Of a stretch of DNA of 64,000 nt, positions 30,471-41,018 are shown one piece after another. Within the stretch, counting starts at the first letter, position 1. The number at the start of each line of letters is the position of its first letter. The stretch is taken from NCBI GenBank assembly GCA_014896255.1, contig JADBKT010000008.1:1-64000 (forward strand). Reading direction: 5' to 3'. A program made the position numbers and the translations under genes. The notes below the pieces were generated by a model. It did not search any database. It saw nothing but the letters and a program-made list of their open reading frames with translations, and was not told where the DNA came from. This DNA is from Hydrogenibacillus sp. Lineage in GTDB: Bacteria > Bacillota > Bacilli > Thermicanales > DSM-22653.

Positions 30471-31910
30471 TTAAAGTGATGAAGACGAAGATGGGTTCAA
30501 CAAGCCGTATTGCTTCAGTTTGTAGTATAGCGCCCCGCGGGAAATGCCGAGGATGGCCGCCGCTTTGCTCTTGTTGCCGCCGGTGCGCGCCAACGCTTCG
30601 ACGATGCGCGTGCGCTCGAACTGCTCGGTCCAGTCGGAAAGCGAACGCGGCGTATGCGCCCGAACGGCACTCCCCAGTTCACGCGTCTCCGGGCTGAAAT
30701 GCGACAGTGTCCGACGGCGTATCGCTTCGGGCAGGTCGTGCAGCTGGACGGTGCCGTCATTGGCCATAATGGCCACATACTCCATGGTGTTCCTGAGCTG
30801 CGGCAAGTTTCCCGGCCAATCGTAGGCCACCAATGCCGCCAGCGCGTCTTTGGAGAGTTTGGGAGCCGGGCGGCCGAGGGCGCGAGACGCTTGTTCGAGG
30901 TAGAAACGGGCGAGCACGGGGAGATCGGCACGTCGGGCCCGAAGCGGGGGAACGGTAAAGACGTGAAAGCGATAGTACAATTCCGGCAACCATCGTTCAT
31001 CTTGGAGGTGCTCGGAGTCTGCCGCTTCGGCGGTGGCGATGATTTGCGCCTTGAGGGGGATCGGCGTGCTGCCGCCCTGACGGGTGAAGGTGCCGCTTGC
31101 AAGCGCCGAGGACAGCGCTTCTTGGACGCGCAGGGGCCAAAGGTGGATGTCTTTGATGTACAGCGTGCCGTCGGCGGCGCGCTCCAGTAAACCGGTTTCG
31201 ACGAGCGCCCCCGCCCCGGTGCGTTTGTTGTCGCCCGGTCGTTCAAATCCGAACAGTTCGGCGGCAAGAAACCCTTCAGGGAGGGTTCTGCTGCTTAAGA
31301 CGATGAACGGGCCGGTTTTGCCCGCGCGACGGTGGGCGTCAGCGGCGAGGGCTTGCCGACCGCTGCCCGCCTCTCCGAGCAGAAGGACGGGGAGATTTTG
31401 CCTGACCGCCTCGCGGAGGCGGGCGGAAAGCGGGGCGAGCGTTGAGCGCTTTTTGTCATCGACGTCGTGAAGCGCTTCGGCGGTGTCGGATGTGTCGGCG
31501 AAGCGCCCCTGATCGTACAGCGCTTCCGTAAGCGCCACGTGCTCGGTGATGTCCCGTTCGATCGAGATGGCGCCGATCAGCGCTCCCTGGGCGTCGAAGA
31601 TGGGCAATGCGTTGATGATGACGTGCTTGTCTTCCCGTGGGCGATGATAGAGGTCGTATACCGGCAGTCGGCTGTCCAGCACTTTATACAGCATGACCGA
31701 ACCTGCCGGAAAAAAACCGTCGATCGGTCGCCCGACGATTTCTGATCGCGGGATCTGGTAGATCGCTTCGGCGGCGCGATTCCAGAACAAGACGACGCCC
31801 TGGGGATTGACGATCGTCACCGCGTCGTTCACCCCGTCGAGGAGGGCGCGGAAATAGGCGGGAAGGCGGGTCATGTCGACATTTTCGTCCATCGGTTCGT
31901 GCGTCTCCAT
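30471..31910 (-). CDS. PAS-AAA-Fis regulator, RocR/TyrR-like, with degenerate AAA motifs
   Basis: 479 residues; ATG 31910 has aaaggag upstream. Domains: PAS (about 20-130, GVNDAVTIVNPQGVVLFWNR), AAA+ (about 165-400) and a Fis-type helix-turn-helix (LARTGGNKSKAAAILGISRG) with a Ser-rich tail. The layout is that of NtrC-family enhancer-binding proteins such as RocR. However, Walker A reads GEAGSGRQ, with Arg in place of Lys, Walker B reads GTLYIKDI instead of GTLFLDEI, and the sigma-54-contacting GAFTGA loop is replaced by GDNKRTGAG. It therefore probably cannot activate sigma-54 and may act like TyrR at sigma-A promoters. Divergence from fadM-rocA suggests it controls proline/ornithine catabolism. 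Confidence 0.85.
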   Translation of the reverse strand: METHEPMDENVDMTRLPAYFRALLDGVNDAVTIVNPQGVVLFWNRAAEAIYQIPRSEIVGRPIDGFFPAGSVMLYKVLDSRLPVYDLYHRPREDKHVIINALPIFDAQGALIGAISIERDITEHVALTEALYDQGRFADTSDTAEALHDVDDKKRSTLAPLSARLREAVRQNLPVLLLGEAGSGRQALAADAHRRAGKTGPFIVLSSRTLPEGFLAAELFGFERPGDNKRTGAGALVETGLLERAADGTLYIKDIHLWPLRVQEALSSALASGTFTRQGGSTPIPLKAQIIATAEAADSEHLQDERWLPELYYRFHVFTVPPLRARRADLPVLARFYLEQASRALGRPAPKLSKDALAALVAYDWPGNLPQLRNTMEYVAIMANDGTVQLHDLPEAIRRRTLSHFSPETRELGSAVRAHTPRSLSDWTEQFERTRIVEALARTGGNKSKAAAILGISRGALYYKLKQYGLLNPSSSSSL

Positions 31911-32050
31911 CGATCTTGCTCCTTTGCCGATCGATTCGTTATGGTACAAACGGGCCGGAAAGGGAAATATGCAAATGTCGTCTATACGATGGGTCAGCGA
32001 TTTTATGTATAATGATTTTACCACATCTGTATAAAAAACAAGCACTCGCT

Positions 32051-32081
32051 CATCATATGTTTAAATTTTGAACACATGATG
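32051..32081. promoter_or_regulatory. Inverted repeat, candidate operator of fadM-rocA
   Basis: Arms catcatatgtt (32051-32061) and aacacatgatg (32071-32081) match at 10 of 11 positions, separated by an AT-rich 9-bp spacer, so the half-site centres are about 20 bp apart, two helical turns. It sits 28 bp before the fadM start in the AT-rich divergent region with the regulator gene. A dimeric Fis-type HTH protein would fit such a site. No -24/-12 sigma-54 promoter is visible. Confidence 0.5.
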
Positions 32082-32108
32082 TGAACAGGGCCGAAGGAGC
32101 GGACGGCG

Positions 32109-33032
32109 TTGGAGAAGCTCATGCGAAACACGTTCATCTATCTCTCCAAAAACCGCCTCGCCAACCGCCTGGCCAAGCGCTACGGGCTTCGTCTCGGCGC
32201 GCAGCGCTTTGTCTCCGGCGAGACGGTGGAGGCGGCGATCGAGCGCATTCGCCGCTTCAACGCGCAAGGGATCAAGGCGACGATCGACCACCTCGGCGAG
32301 TTCGTCACCACCCGCGCCGAGGCGGAAGCGGCGACGGAGGCGGCGATCCAAGCGCTTGAGGCGCTCGATCGATCCGCCGTAGACAGCTACTTGTCGGTGA
32401 AGCTGACGCAGCTCGGCTTAGACATCGACGAGGCCTTTTGCTTGGAGAACATGACGCGCATCTTGACTGCGGCCAAGGGGCTCGGGCGCTTCGTGCGCAT
32501 CGACATCGAAGATTATGCCCACAACGCGGCGACCCTCCGCCTCTTTCGGACGCTTATCGAGCGGTTCGGTCCGGAGACGATCGGCATCGCCATGCAAGCC
32601 TACCTGCATAAGAGCGCGAAAGATCTCGAGGCGCTCTCCGTCTACCGGCCGAACATCCGCTTTGTCAAAGGGGCGTACAAAGAGCCGCCGAGCATCGCCT
32701 ATCCGGAAAAAGCGGAGGTCGACCGAAACTACCTGCGCCTTGTCGAGACGCACCTCGTCTCCGGAAATTATGCCGCTGTGGCCACGCACGACGAGCGCAT
32801 CATCGAACACGTCAAAGCCTTCGCCGAACGCGCCGGTATCCCCAAGGCGCAGTTCGAGTTTCAGATGCTCTACGGCATCAAGAACGAGCTTTTGGCCGAG
32901 CTGGCCCGAGAGGGATATGCGGCGCGCGTCTACATTCCGTACGGCGATGATTGGTACGGCTACTACATGCGGCGGCTGGCCGAGCGGCCGGAGAACGTCC
33001 TGTTCGTCGTGCGCTCGCTGTTTCGGCGATAA
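32109..33032 (+). CDS. fadM: Proline dehydrogenase
   Basis: 307 residues, monofunctional PutA/ProDH family of Gram-positives (FadM/PutB type). It oxidises proline to P5C, passing electrons through FAD to the respiratory chain. Motifs: [11 protein letters not shown] near residue 57, [15 protein letters not shown] near 128, [26 protein letters not shown] near 185, VATHDERII and the C-terminal [21 protein letters not shown]. The start is TTG 32109 with gaaggag eight bases upstream. It is followed 56 bases later by rocA, which uses the product. Confidence 0.92.
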   Translation: MEKLMRNTFIYLSKNRLANRLAKRYGLRLGAQRFVSGETVEAAIERIRRFNAQGIKATIDHLGEFVTTRAEAEAATEAAIQALEALDRSAVDSYLSVKLTQLGLDIDEAFCLENMTRILTAAKGLGRFVRIDIEDYAHNAATLRLFRTLIERFGPETIGIAMQAYLHKSAKDLEALSVYRPNIRFVKGAYKEPPSIAYPEKAEVDRNYLRLVETHLVSGNYAAVATHDERIIEHVKAFAERAGIPKAQFEFQMLYGIKNELLAELAREGYAARVYIPYGDDWYGYYMRRLAERPENVLFVVRSLFRR

Positions 33033-33088
33033 GTCGCCAGGCCATTGATCCATGTCCATCATCCCCCTTAAGAGGAGGCGGGTTTTCC

Positions 33089-34636
33089 GTGATCGAACTG
33101 TTCCGTCCGGAGCCGTTCACCGATTTTCGTCGCGAGGAGAACGCCAAGGCGTTCCGCGAAGCGCTGGCCAAAGTGGAATCCGAGCTCGGCCGGCGCTACC
33201 CGCTCGTCATCGGCGGAAAAGAGATCTACACCGAAGAAACCATCCCCTCGACCAATCCGGCGGATCATGCCGAGGTGATCGGTTTAAGCGCCAAGGCCAC
33301 GCGTGAACACGCCGAGATGGCGCTTCAGGCGGCGTGGCAAGCGTTCGAGACGTGGTCGCGCATCCCGGGTCCGGAGCGGGCGCGTTATCTGTACAAGGCG
33401 GCGGCCATCCTGCGGCGACGGAAACACGAATTTTCGGCGTGGATGGTCAAGGAAGCGGGGAAAAGTTGGATCGAGGCGGACGCCGATACGGCGGAGGCGA
33501 TCGACTTCCTCGAATATTACGGCCGGGAGATGGAACGCTACAGCCGGCCGCAACCGCTTACGCCGCTCCCCGGCGAGCACAACGTGTTGGAGTACATCCC
33601 CCTCGGCGTAGGCATCATCATTCCGCCGTGGAATTTCCCGGTGGCCATTTTGACCGGCATGACGGCCGGCGCCTTCGTCGCCGGCAATGCGGTCATCTTA
33701 AAACCGGCGTCGAATACGCCGATCGTCGGCTACAAACTGTTCGAAGTGCTGCGCGAGGCCGGCGTGCCGGACGGCGTCGTGAACTTCCTCCCGGGAAGCG
33801 GCGCGGAAATCGGCGACTACCTCGTCGACCATCCGAAGACGCGCTTCGTGTCGTTTACCGGCTCGCTTGAGGTCGGCGTGCGCATCTACGAGCGCGCAGC
33901 CAAAGTGAAGCCGGGTCAAAAATGGTTGAAGCGCGTCGTCGCCGAGATGGGCGGCAAAGACGCGATCATCGTCGACGAGACGGCCGATCTGGACGCGGCG
34001 GCGGCGGGCATCGTCACCTCGGCTTTCGGCTTCCAAGGGCAAAAATGCTCGGCCTGCTCCCGGGCGATCGTCGTCGAGTCCGTCTACGACGAAGTGCTCC
34101 GGCGTGTTGTCGAGAAGGCGAAGGCGCTCACACAGGGGGACCCGAAAGACCCGTCGAACGTTCTGGGGCCGGTCATCGATCGCTCGGCGTATGAGAAAAT
34201 CATGAGCTACATCGAGATCGGGAAACGCGAAGGGCGGCTCGTCTTAGGCGGTGAAGGCGACCCGTCGAAGGGCTGGTTCATCCGACCGACGATTTTCGCC
34301 GATGTCGACCCCAAGGCGCGCATCGCGCAGGAGGAAATTTTCGGGCCGGTGCTCGCGTTCATCAAGGCGAAAGACTTCGACCAAGCCCTCGAGATCGCCA
34401 ACGACACGATCTACGGCCTGACCGGCTCGGTGTACTCGAAAAACCGCGCGCACATCGAACGGGCGCGGCGCGACTTCCACGTCGGGAACTTGTACTTCAA
34501 CCGCAAATGCACCGGGGCCATCGTCGGGGTGCATCCGTTCGGCGGTTTCAACCTGTCGGGGACGAACGCCAAAACCGGCGGTCCGGATTACCTTGGGCTG
34601 TTCATGCAGCTTAAGGCCTCGTCGGAAGTGCTTTGA
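33089..34636 (+). CDS. rocA: 1-pyrroline-5-carboxylate dehydrogenase
   Basis: 515 residues; GTG 33089 with agaggagg ten bases upstream. It oxidises P5C/glutamate semialdehyde to glutamate with NAD. Motifs: [40 protein letters not shown], catalytic Glu in [14 protein letters not shown] and catalytic Cys in [15 protein letters not shown] near residue 320, plus [19 protein letters not shown]. The RocA-specific length and the N-terminal [11 protein letters not shown] agree. It forms an operon with fadM and completes proline and ornithine breakdown to glutamate. Confidence 0.95.
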   Translation: MIELFRPEPFTDFRREENAKAFREALAKVESELGRRYPLVIGGKEIYTEETIPSTNPADHAEVIGLSAKATREHAEMALQAAWQAFETWSRIPGPERARYLYKAAAILRRRKHEFSAWMVKEAGKSWIEADADTAEAIDFLEYYGREMERYSRPQPLTPLPGEHNVLEYIPLGVGIIIPPWNFPVAILTGMTAGAFVAGNAVILKPASNTPIVGYKLFEVLREAGVPDGVVNFLPGSGAEIGDYLVDHPKTRFVSFTGSLEVGVRIYERAAKVKPGQKWLKRVVAEMGGKDAIIVDETADLDAAAAGIVTSAFGFQGQKCSACSRAIVVESVYDEVLRRVVEKAKALTQGDPKDPSNVLGPVIDRSAYEKIMSYIEIGKREGRLVLGGEGDPSKGWFIRPTIFADVDPKARIAQEEIFGPVLAFIKAKDFDQALEIANDTIYGLTGSVYSKNRAHIERARRDFHVGNLYFNRKCTGAIVGVHPFGGFNLSGTNAKTGGPDYLGLFMQLKASSEVL

Positions 34637-34850
34637 TCGCCGGCAAAATACGGCGGCCAGCATGGTCATGATCACGGTCGCCGAGGTCGCGTTTTGGACG
34701 ATGAGCACTTTGGCCGGCAGGCCGCCGAAGCCGGAGCACAAAATGAATCGCCGCTGTTCGGAAAGAGCGTGGTCATGAGCGCCGGGCGCGTATAGGCCGG
34801 ACGGCGGAACAGGCGAAAGAGCACGCGAAAATGACGGTGTTGCCCTGAGG

Positions 34851-36044
34851 CTAGGCGTTGCTCCCGGTCGTCGACCGCCGCCTGTGGCCGGCCCTTGCGT
34901 CGACCACAGGGGCGGTGCGCGCGGTCGTCGAGGCAAAAAGCGTTCGCACGATCTCCCGGGCGGCGTCCGGCTTTCCGAGCGCGCGGGCGCGCGCGCTTAA
35001 AGCGTTGCGTTCGGCCGGGTCGCAAAGGAGAGTTCTAAGCTTTGCGGCGGCCTCGTCGATGTCGGGAGCGAGCAGCGCGGCGCCGTGCTTCATGATGAAG
35101 CGGACGTTGCGCGTTTCTTGTCCCGGGATCGGTTGGAAGAGCACCGCCGGTTTGCCGAGCGCCAGCACCTCGGAGAGGGTCAGCCCGCCGGGCTTGGTGA
35201 AGATGATGTCGGCGGCGGCGAGCCAAACGGGGGCGTCGGTGACATAGCCGCGGACGATCAGCCGGTGGCGGAGACGACGTTCGTCGTTCAACCGCTCCAG
35301 CGCCGCGCGGAGCGCTGCGTTACGGCCGGTGACGGCGGTAAGGACAAACGGATTCGGGAGGGCATCGAGCGCTTGGATCAAGGCCGCCATGTCGAGCAAT
35401 CCTTCGCCGCCGCCCATGAGGACGATGAGCGGTTCGTCCGCCGGGATCTGAAGGGCGCGGCGGAGTCCCTTGGCCTTCATCTCCAGGGCGGGGTCGGCAA
35501 AGAGCGGATCGATCGGGATGCCGCTTGGAACAAAGCGCGTCAAAGGAAGGCGGTAACGCCGGCTGATGCGCGCGGCGACTTCCGCGTGCGCGACGAAGTA
35601 GCGGTCGACGCGCCGCCGATTGATCCAAAATCCGTTGGCATCGAAGTCGGTCACGGCGACGGCCAGAAAGAACGGATATTGCCGTTTGAGGCGGGCGAAG
35701 GCGGGGACGCTCAAGGCGTGGGTGGTGATGACGATGTCCGGGTTCAGATGCTCGACGATCGACCGCGCTCTGGAAAGCGCGCGCATCCCGAAGGCATGTT
35801 TGAAAAGCGTGCTTGTCACGCGCTCGCTGGCATACGCCGCCCCCCATACATAAGGCATGTGGGAGAGCGCCTGGCCGTAGAGATGGTTGAACAAGGCCTC
35901 CGCCTGCGGTACGAGCGCCGTCGTCAATGCGACTTCACTGTCCGGCGCTTCGCGCTCTATCGCGATCTTAAGCGCCTCGGCGGCGCGTTTATGTCCCATC
36001 CCAAGCGTCGCTTCTGTCGCGATCAAAATGCGCTTCGCCGACAA
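34851..36044 (-). CDS. Glycolipid glycosyltransferase, MGDG synthase / UgtP family
   Basis: 397 residues. An N-terminal MGDG-synthase domain (ATLGMGHKRAAEALKIAI near residue 12, then IVITTHALSVPAFARLKRQ, AVAVTDFDANGFWINRRRVD and FVPSGIPIDPLF) is followed by a GT28-type nucleotide-sugar domain (LIVLMGGGEGLLDMAALIQA, TKPGGLTLSEVLALGKPAV). Relatives transfer glucose or galactose from UDP-sugar to diacylglycerol at the membrane face to make glycolipids and lipoteichoic acid anchors. TTG 36044 has ggaggtcc seven bases upstream. It is monocistronic; the 214 bases between it and the rocA stop hold no feature I can support. Confidence 0.8.
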   Translation of the reverse strand: MSAKRILIATEATLGMGHKRAAEALKIAIEREAPDSEVALTTALVPQAEALFNHLYGQALSHMPYVWGAAYASERVTSTLFKHAFGMRALSRARSIVEHLNPDIVITTHALSVPAFARLKRQYPFFLAVAVTDFDANGFWINRRRVDRYFVAHAEVAARISRRYRLPLTRFVPSGIPIDPLFADPALEMKAKGLRRALQIPADEPLIVLMGGGEGLLDMAALIQALDALPNPFVLTAVTGRNAALRAALERLNDERRLRHRLIVRGYVTDAPVWLAAADIIFTKPGGLTLSEVLALGKPAVLFQPIPGQETRNVRFIMKHGAALLAPDIDEAAAKLRTLLCDPAERNALSARARALGKPDAAREIVRTLFASTTARTAPVVDARAGHRRRSTTGSNA

Positions 36045-36117
36045 TGCTCGGACCTCCTTCGGGCATGGCGACGGATCGTTTGTCGCATCTCTTTGACCTC
36101 ATGATACCTTTGACTTC

Positions 36118-36126
36118 ATTATACCA
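36118..36126 (-). promoter_or_regulatory. Extended -10 promoter of the glycosyltransferase gene
   Basis: On the minus strand tggtataat forms an extended -10 (TGN-TATAAT) about 75 bases upstream of the TTG start in an otherwise AT-rich stretch. No convincing -35 is seen, as is common for extended -10 promoters. Confidence 0.55.
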
Positions 36127-36275
36127 TATCGGGATACAACATATTTCCATGGACCGCGTGGACCGCGGGGCTTACGCCGAAGTTCCAAACGTTGTGCCGT
36201 CGTTCGGCGGCCGGGTCTTTTGCAGAGACATCCCTTTTTTGGTATGATTGCTCATGTTGATGAGGAGGGACGAGC

Positions 36276-36569
36276 ATGATCGCGGTGACGGAAGATATGG
36301 TGCGGGAGATCGCTCAAGCGGCGGCGATTACCCTCACGCCCGAAGAAACGGCGCACATGCTGCGGGATATGCAGGAGATCGTACAGTTCGTCGAGCGGCT
36401 TAAAGCCGTTGATACGGAAGGCGTTCAGCCGACGATTCACCCCGTGGCGCTCGTGCTCGCCATGCGGGACGATGTGCCGGCCCAGGGTCATCCGCGGGAA
36501 GCATTGCTCGCCCTGGCACCGGATGCGGAAGGCGGGTACTTCCGCGTGCCGAGCGTGCTCGGCGAGTGA
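36276..36569 (+). CDS. gatC: Asp/Glu-tRNA amidotransferase subunit C
   Basis: 97 residues, the small chaperone-like subunit of GatCAB. The pattern MVREIAQAAAITLTPEETAH, IVQFVERLKAVDTEGVQPTI and MRDDVPAQGHPREALLALAP (a variant of the DVP motif), with the final FRVPSVL, is typical. It follows a strong gaggaggg site. With GatA and GatB it converts misacylated Glu-tRNA(Gln) (and Asp-tRNA(Asn)) to the correct forms. Confidence 0.93.
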   Translation: MIAVTEDMVREIAQAAAITLTPEETAHMLRDMQEIVQFVERLKAVDTEGVQPTIHPVALVLAMRDDVPAQGHPREALLALAPDAEGGYFRVPSVLGE

Positions 36570-36668
36570 GGCGAACATTCGCATGGCGGCGCCTCGAGCA
36601 GATCGGCGCTCGGCCTTCGCGCGTAGAAGGATGCTCAATCGGGCTCGAAATGGATGGGAGTGAACGGG

Positions 36669-38123
36669 ATGACGCTGTTCGATGAACGGATCCCCGAGCT
36701 CGTGCGGCGGATGAAAGACGGGGAGCTTTCGCCGGTCGAGCTCGCCGAAGAGGCCATCCGACGCATCGAAGACGTGGATACGCGCGTCGGAAGCTTTCTC
36801 GAACGGAACGACGCGCTTCTTCAGTCTGCTGAGCAGCTGTTGGACAAGCGCAACCGGGGCGAGGCGCTGGGTGCCTTGTACGGTTTGCCGGCCGGGATCA
36901 AAGACAACATCGCCGTCAAAGGCATGAAACTCACCTGCGCGAGTCGCATGCTCGCCGATTATCGTCCGCTCGATGATGCCGTCGTCATCGAAAGGCTGCG
37001 CGCCGAAGACGCTTTGTTCGTCGGAAAACTCAACCTCGACGAATTTGCCATGGGCTCATCGACGGAGACGTCCGCCTTTCAGAAGACGCGCAATCCTTGG
37101 AATCCGGAAACCGTTCCCGGCGGCTCCAGCGGCGGTTCTGCGGCGGCCGTCGCGGCGCGGGAAGTGGTTTTTGCGCTCGGCACGGATTCCGGCGGATCGG
37201 TCCGCCAACCGGCGTCGTTTACCGGCATCGTCGGGTTTAAGCCGACCTACGGGCGCATTCCGCGCACCGGCGTGGTCGCCTTCGCCTCGTCGTTCGACAC
37301 CGTCGGCGTGCTCGCCAAGACCGTCGACGACGCGGCGTACGTCTACGATCAACTGCACGGATACGATGAACGCGATACGACGTCGTTGCCGCGGGACGCC
37401 GAGGCGACGTTCGCGACGCTCGGCCAAGACGTCCGGGGTCTTCGGGCGGCCGTTCCGGAAGAATGGTTGGAGAACATCGATCCGGAAGTGAAAGCGCGGA
37501 TCGAAGAGGCGCTCGGCGTAATGGAGGGGCTCGGCATCGGCGTCGACGTCGTCCGCTTGCCGCACCTATCATACGCCGAAGCGGCGTATACCATCCTCGC
37601 CTCGGCGGAAGCGGCCTCCAATCTGGCCCGCTTTGACGGCGTGCGTTACGGTTTTCGCCCGGAGGGCATCGCCGACATCGATGAACTCTATACCCGTGCC
37701 CGAAGCGCCGGGTTCGGTTGGGAAGTCAAGCGTCGCCTGATGCTCGGCACATTCGCCTTGAGCGCCGGGCGGTACGAGGACTTCTACCTCAAAGCGCAAA
37801 AAGTGCGGACGCGCATTCGCGAAGACTTGGCCCGCGTCTTTGCCGATTACGACCTCATCGTCGGGCCGACGGCGCCGACGCCGGCTTTTCATTTCAAGGA
37901 GCGCCTCGACGACCCGCTCAAAATGTATCAAAACGATCGCTTCACCGTGCCGGCCAATCTCGCCGGGCTTCCGGCGATCAGCGTTCCGGCGGGGTTTTCC
38001 GGCTCGGGTCTGCCGATCGGGCTGCAGATCATGGGCGATGCGACCGACGACGCTCGGGTGCTTCAGGTGGCCTACGCGTTCCAAGAGGCGACGCTACATC
38101 ATGTTCGGCGTCCCGCGTTGTAA
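36669..38123 (+). CDS. gatA: Asp/Glu-tRNA amidotransferase subunit A
   Basis: 484 residues, amidase-signature glutaminase subunit. The Ser-cisSer-Lys triad is visible: Lys in LPAGIKDNIAVKG near residue 79, cis-Ser and Ser in GSSGGSAAAVAAREV and GTDSGGSVRQPASF near 150-180. It releases ammonia from glutamine for GatB. ATG 36669 is supported by gggag upstream; 99 bases separate it from gatC and 12 from gatB. Confidence 0.95.
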   Translation: MTLFDERIPELVRRMKDGELSPVELAEEAIRRIEDVDTRVGSFLERNDALLQSAEQLLDKRNRGEALGALYGLPAGIKDNIAVKGMKLTCASRMLADYRPLDDAVVIERLRAEDALFVGKLNLDEFAMGSSTETSAFQKTRNPWNPETVPGGSSGGSAAAVAAREVVFALGTDSGGSVRQPASFTGIVGFKPTYGRIPRTGVVAFASSFDTVGVLAKTVDDAAYVYDQLHGYDERDTTSLPRDAEATFATLGQDVRGLRAAVPEEWLENIDPEVKARIEEALGVMEGLGIGVDVVRLPHLSYAEAAYTILASAEAASNLARFDGVRYGFRPEGIADIDELYTRARSAGFGWEVKRRLMLGTFALSAGRYEDFYLKAQKVRTRIREDLARVFADYDLIVGPTAPTPAFHFKERLDDPLKMYQNDRFTVPANLAGLPAISVPAGFSGSGLPIGLQIMGDATDDARVLQVAYAFQEATLHHVRRPAL

Positions 38124-38135
38124 GGAGGAAAGACG

Positions 38136-39584
38136 ATGACGTACGAGACGGTCGTCGGGTTGGAAGTCCACGTCGAGCTGGCGACAAAGACCAAGCTGTT
38201 CTGTGAATGCCGGACCGATTTCGGCGCGGAACCGAACGCGAACACCTGTCCCATCTGCCTCGCGCACCCGGGGACGTTGCCGCGCTTAAACGAGGAGGCC
38301 GTCGCACTGGCGATCAAGGCGGCGCTTTCGCTCGGCTGCGAAATCACGCGGGAGACGAAGTTCGACCGCAAGCATTACTTCTATCCCGATCTGCCGAAAG
38401 CCTACCAAATGAGCCAATTCGACCGGCCGATCGGCCAAAACGGCTTCGTCGAGATCGAGGTCGACGGGGAGAAAAAACGCATCCGCATCGAACGTTTGCA
38501 TCTCGAAGAAGACGCCGGCAAACTCGTCCATACGCCCGCCGGCACTCTTGTCGACTTCAACCGCGGCGGCGTCCCGCTGATCGAGATCGTCTCCGCGCCG
38601 GATCTCCGCTCCGGCAAAGAAGCCCGCGCCTATCTCGAAAAGCTGCGCGCCATCCTGGCCTACGCCGGCGTGTCCGATGTGCGTATGGAAGAGGGATCGC
38701 TGCGCTGCGACGCCAACGTCTCCGTCCGTCCGCTCGGCGAGACGCGCTTCGGCACGAAGACGGAGATCAAGAACATGAACTCTTTGAGCAGCGTGGAAAA
38801 GGCGATCGAATATGAAGCGGCGCGGCAGGTCGAGGTGCTCGCCCAAGGGGGGACGATCCGCCAGGAAACGCGGCGTTTTGATGAAGCGCGGCGGGTGACG
38901 GTGGCCATGCGGGCCAAGGAGACGGCGGCGGATTACCGGTATTTTCCGGACCCGGACATGGTGCCGTTCACCATCCCGGAAGCGTGGATCGACGAAATCC
39001 GCGCCTCGATTCCCGAGCTGCCGGACGAGCGGCGCGGGCGTTACATCGAACAATGGGGCCTTTCGCCGTACGACGCCGGCGTGCTCACCCTGGAAAAAGA
39101 CGTCAGCGACTTTTTCGAGGCGACGGTCGCCGCCGGCGGCGATGTGAAGACGATCGCCAACTGGATGATGGTCGAAGTGCTCGGGTACTTGAACAAGCAC
39201 CAAAAGACGATCCGCGACGTGCCGATGACTCCGGCGCATCTTGCCCAGCTCGTCCGGCTCATCGAAGACGGGACCATCAGCGGTCGCATCGCCAAGACCG
39301 TCTTTCAAGAGATGATCGAAAGCGGCGCCGATCCGAAGTCCATCGTCGAGGCCAAAGGGTTGTTGCAAATTCAAGACGTTTCCCTCCTTGAAGAGGTCGT
39401 CTCGCGCGTGGTCGAAGCGCACCCGCAGTCGGTCGCCGACTACCTGGCGGGCAAGGAGCGGGCCCTCGGGCACCTCGTCGGACAGGTGATGAAAGAGACG
39501 AAAGGAAAAGCCAATCCGAAGCTGGTCAACGATCTCTTGCAAAAGGCGTTGGAGGCCAAGCGGGCCGATCATGCGGGCCCATGA
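38136..39584 (+). CDS. gatB: Asp/Glu-tRNA amidotransferase subunit B
   Basis: 482 residues. The family signature is [19 protein letters not shown] at the N-terminus, [39 protein letters not shown] and [18 protein letters not shown]; the C-terminal YqeY-like tail domain ([20 protein letters not shown]) is present. GatB activates the misacylated tRNA and receives ammonia from GatA. aaggaggaaa precedes the ATG. The end overlaps rlmD by 14 bases. Confidence 0.95.
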   Translation: MTYETVVGLEVHVELATKTKLFCECRTDFGAEPNANTCPICLAHPGTLPRLNEEAVALAIKAALSLGCEITRETKFDRKHYFYPDLPKAYQMSQFDRPIGQNGFVEIEVDGEKKRIRIERLHLEEDAGKLVHTPAGTLVDFNRGGVPLIEIVSAPDLRSGKEARAYLEKLRAILAYAGVSDVRMEEGSLRCDANVSVRPLGETRFGTKTEIKNMNSLSSVEKAIEYEAARQVEVLAQGGTIRQETRRFDEARRVTVAMRAKETAADYRYFPDPDMVPFTIPEAWIDEIRASIPELPDERRGRYIEQWGLSPYDAGVLTLEKDVSDFFEATVAAGGDVKTIANWMMVEVLGYLNKHQKTIRDVPMTPAHLAQLVRLIEDGTISGRIAKTVFQEMIESGADPKSIVEAKGLLQIQDVSLLEEVVSRVVEAHPQSVADYLAGKERALGHLVGQVMKETKGKANPKLVNDLLQKALEAKRADHAGP

Positions 39585-40986
39585 TCGTCCGCCGGTCCGC
39601 GTCGGCGAACGGATGAAGCTGGTGATCGAAGGGTTGACCCACGACGCGCAGGGCATCGCCCGAGTCGACGGATATGCCCTGTTCGTCGCCGGGGCGCTCC
39701 CCGGAGAGGTGATCGAAGCGACGATCACCAAAACGAATCCGACGTACGGCTTTGCCCGTGTGGAAACGATCCTCGAGACGGCGCCGACGCGGGTGGAGCC
39801 GCCGTGTCCGGTCTTCGGCCGCTGCGGCGGTTGCCAGATTCAGCACATGACGGCCGCGGCGCAGCTCGCGTTCAAAGAAGGCGTCGTGCGGGAGGCGTTC
39901 ACCCGCCTGGGCGGTTTTGCCGACGTTCCCCTCCGGCCGATCATCGGCATGGGCCGCCCGTGGCGTTATCGGAACAAAGCGCAGGTTCCGGTGCGTCGCG
40001 TCGGCGGGCGGCTGGAGGTGGGTTTTTACGCCCTCGGCAGTCACGACGTCGTGCCCATCGACGATTGTCCGCTGGAGATGACGGCAAACGCCCGAGCGAT
40101 GCGCGCCGTGCGCGATGTCCTACGCGCGGAAGGTTTGAAGCCGTATGATGAACGGACCCGCGCCGGGCTCATCCGCCATATCGTCGTCCGGACCTCTCGG
40201 GCCACAGGGGAGACGATGGTGGTCCTCGTCACGAACGACCGGGAACTTCCCCGCCGGACGGCGGTCGTCGAAGGCATCCGCCGGGCGCTCCCCGACGTCG
40301 TGAGCGTCGTACAGAACGTCAACCCTCGCCGGACGAACGTCATCTTCGGCGACGAGACGCGGGTGCTCTACGGCAAACCGGCGATCGAAGACCGTATCGG
40401 CGCGTTCCGCTTCCGTATTTCGCCGCGTTCCTTTTTTCAGGTCAATCCGGAGCAGACGGAACGGCTTTATGAGACGGCGCGGGATTTTGCCGCGCTCACC
40501 GGTCGGGAGACGGTGATCGACGCCTATGCCGGCGTGGGGACGATCGCTTTGTATTTGGCGCCGCAGGCGGCGCGGGTGATCGCCGTCGAGTCGGTGCCGG
40601 ACGCGGTTCGGGATGCCCGGCAAAACGCCTCCACGAACCGTATCTCCAATGCCGAATTCATCGTCGGCGCGGCGGAGGAGGTGCTCAAGCGTTGGGCCGA
40701 AGCAGGACGGTCAGCGGACGTCGTCGTCGTCGATCCGCCGCGCAAGGGACTGGCGCCGGAAGTGATCGAGGCCATCCTCACCGTTTCCCCGAGGCGCCTC
40801 GTATACGTCTCCTGCAACCCGAGCACCCTGGCCCGCGATGCCCGTCGTCTCGTCGACGGGGGATACCGTCTTTCCGCCGTGCAGCCGGTGGATATGTTTC
40901 CGCAGACGGTGCATGTCGAAGCCGTGGCCTTGCTGGAACGAAAGGCATTCGAACAACGGTCGGAACGATCTGTGAAAAAAATGTGA
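39571..40986 (+). CDS. rlmD: 23S rRNA (uracil-5-)-methyltransferase RlmD/RlmCD type
   Basis: 471 residues. Domains: TRAM RNA-binding (about 10-70), an iron-sulfur cluster site ([11 protein letters not shown] near residue 80 and a fourth Cys in PIDDCPLEM near 170), and a SAM-dependent methyltransferase. SAM motif [17 protein letters not shown] near residue 315, [16 protein letters not shown], and the catalytic nucleophile in [12 protein letters not shown] near residue 414. B. subtilis RlmCD (YefA), in the same position after gatB, makes m5U at two 23S positions. The start overlaps gatB, so the gene depends on coupling. Confidence 0.93.
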   Translation: MRAHDRPPVRVGERMKLVIEGLTHDAQGIARVDGYALFVAGALPGEVIEATITKTNPTYGFARVETILETAPTRVEPPCPVFGRCGGCQIQHMTAAAQLAFKEGVVREAFTRLGGFADVPLRPIIGMGRPWRYRNKAQVPVRRVGGRLEVGFYALGSHDVVPIDDCPLEMTANARAMRAVRDVLRAEGLKPYDERTRAGLIRHIVVRTSRATGETMVVLVTNDRELPRRTAVVEGIRRALPDVVSVVQNVNPRRTNVIFGDETRVLYGKPAIEDRIGAFRFRISPRSFFQVNPEQTERLYETARDFAALTGRETVIDAYAGVGTIALYLAPQAARVIAVESVPDAVRDARQNASTNRISNAEFIVGAAEEVLKRWAEAGRSADVVVVDPPRKGLAPEVIEAILTVSPRRLVYVSCNPSTLARDARRLVDGGYRLSAVQPVDMFPQTVHVEAVALLERKAFEQRSERSVKKM

Positions 40987-41018
40987 AAAACGGCGCGTCG
41001 CCAAAACGCGTCGTTTTT
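40986..41018 (+). terminator. Rho-independent terminator of the gatCAB-rlmD operon
   Basis: aaaaacggcgcg (40986-40997) pairs with cgcgtcgttttt (41007-41018), a near-perfect stem of 12 bases with one mismatch and a 9-base loop; the T-run forms the 3' arm. It starts at the rlmD stop codon. Confidence 0.8.

Noticed and set aside
31911-32108. Sigma-54 promoter for fadM-rocA
   Set aside because: No GG-N10-GC pair with proper context is found; this agrees with the degenerate activator.
34637-34850. Possible minus-strand peptide (LCSGFGGLPAKVLIVQN and following) between rocA and the glycosyltransferase gene
   Set aside because: No start or ribosome site and no family resemblance; it may be a remnant but cannot be supported.
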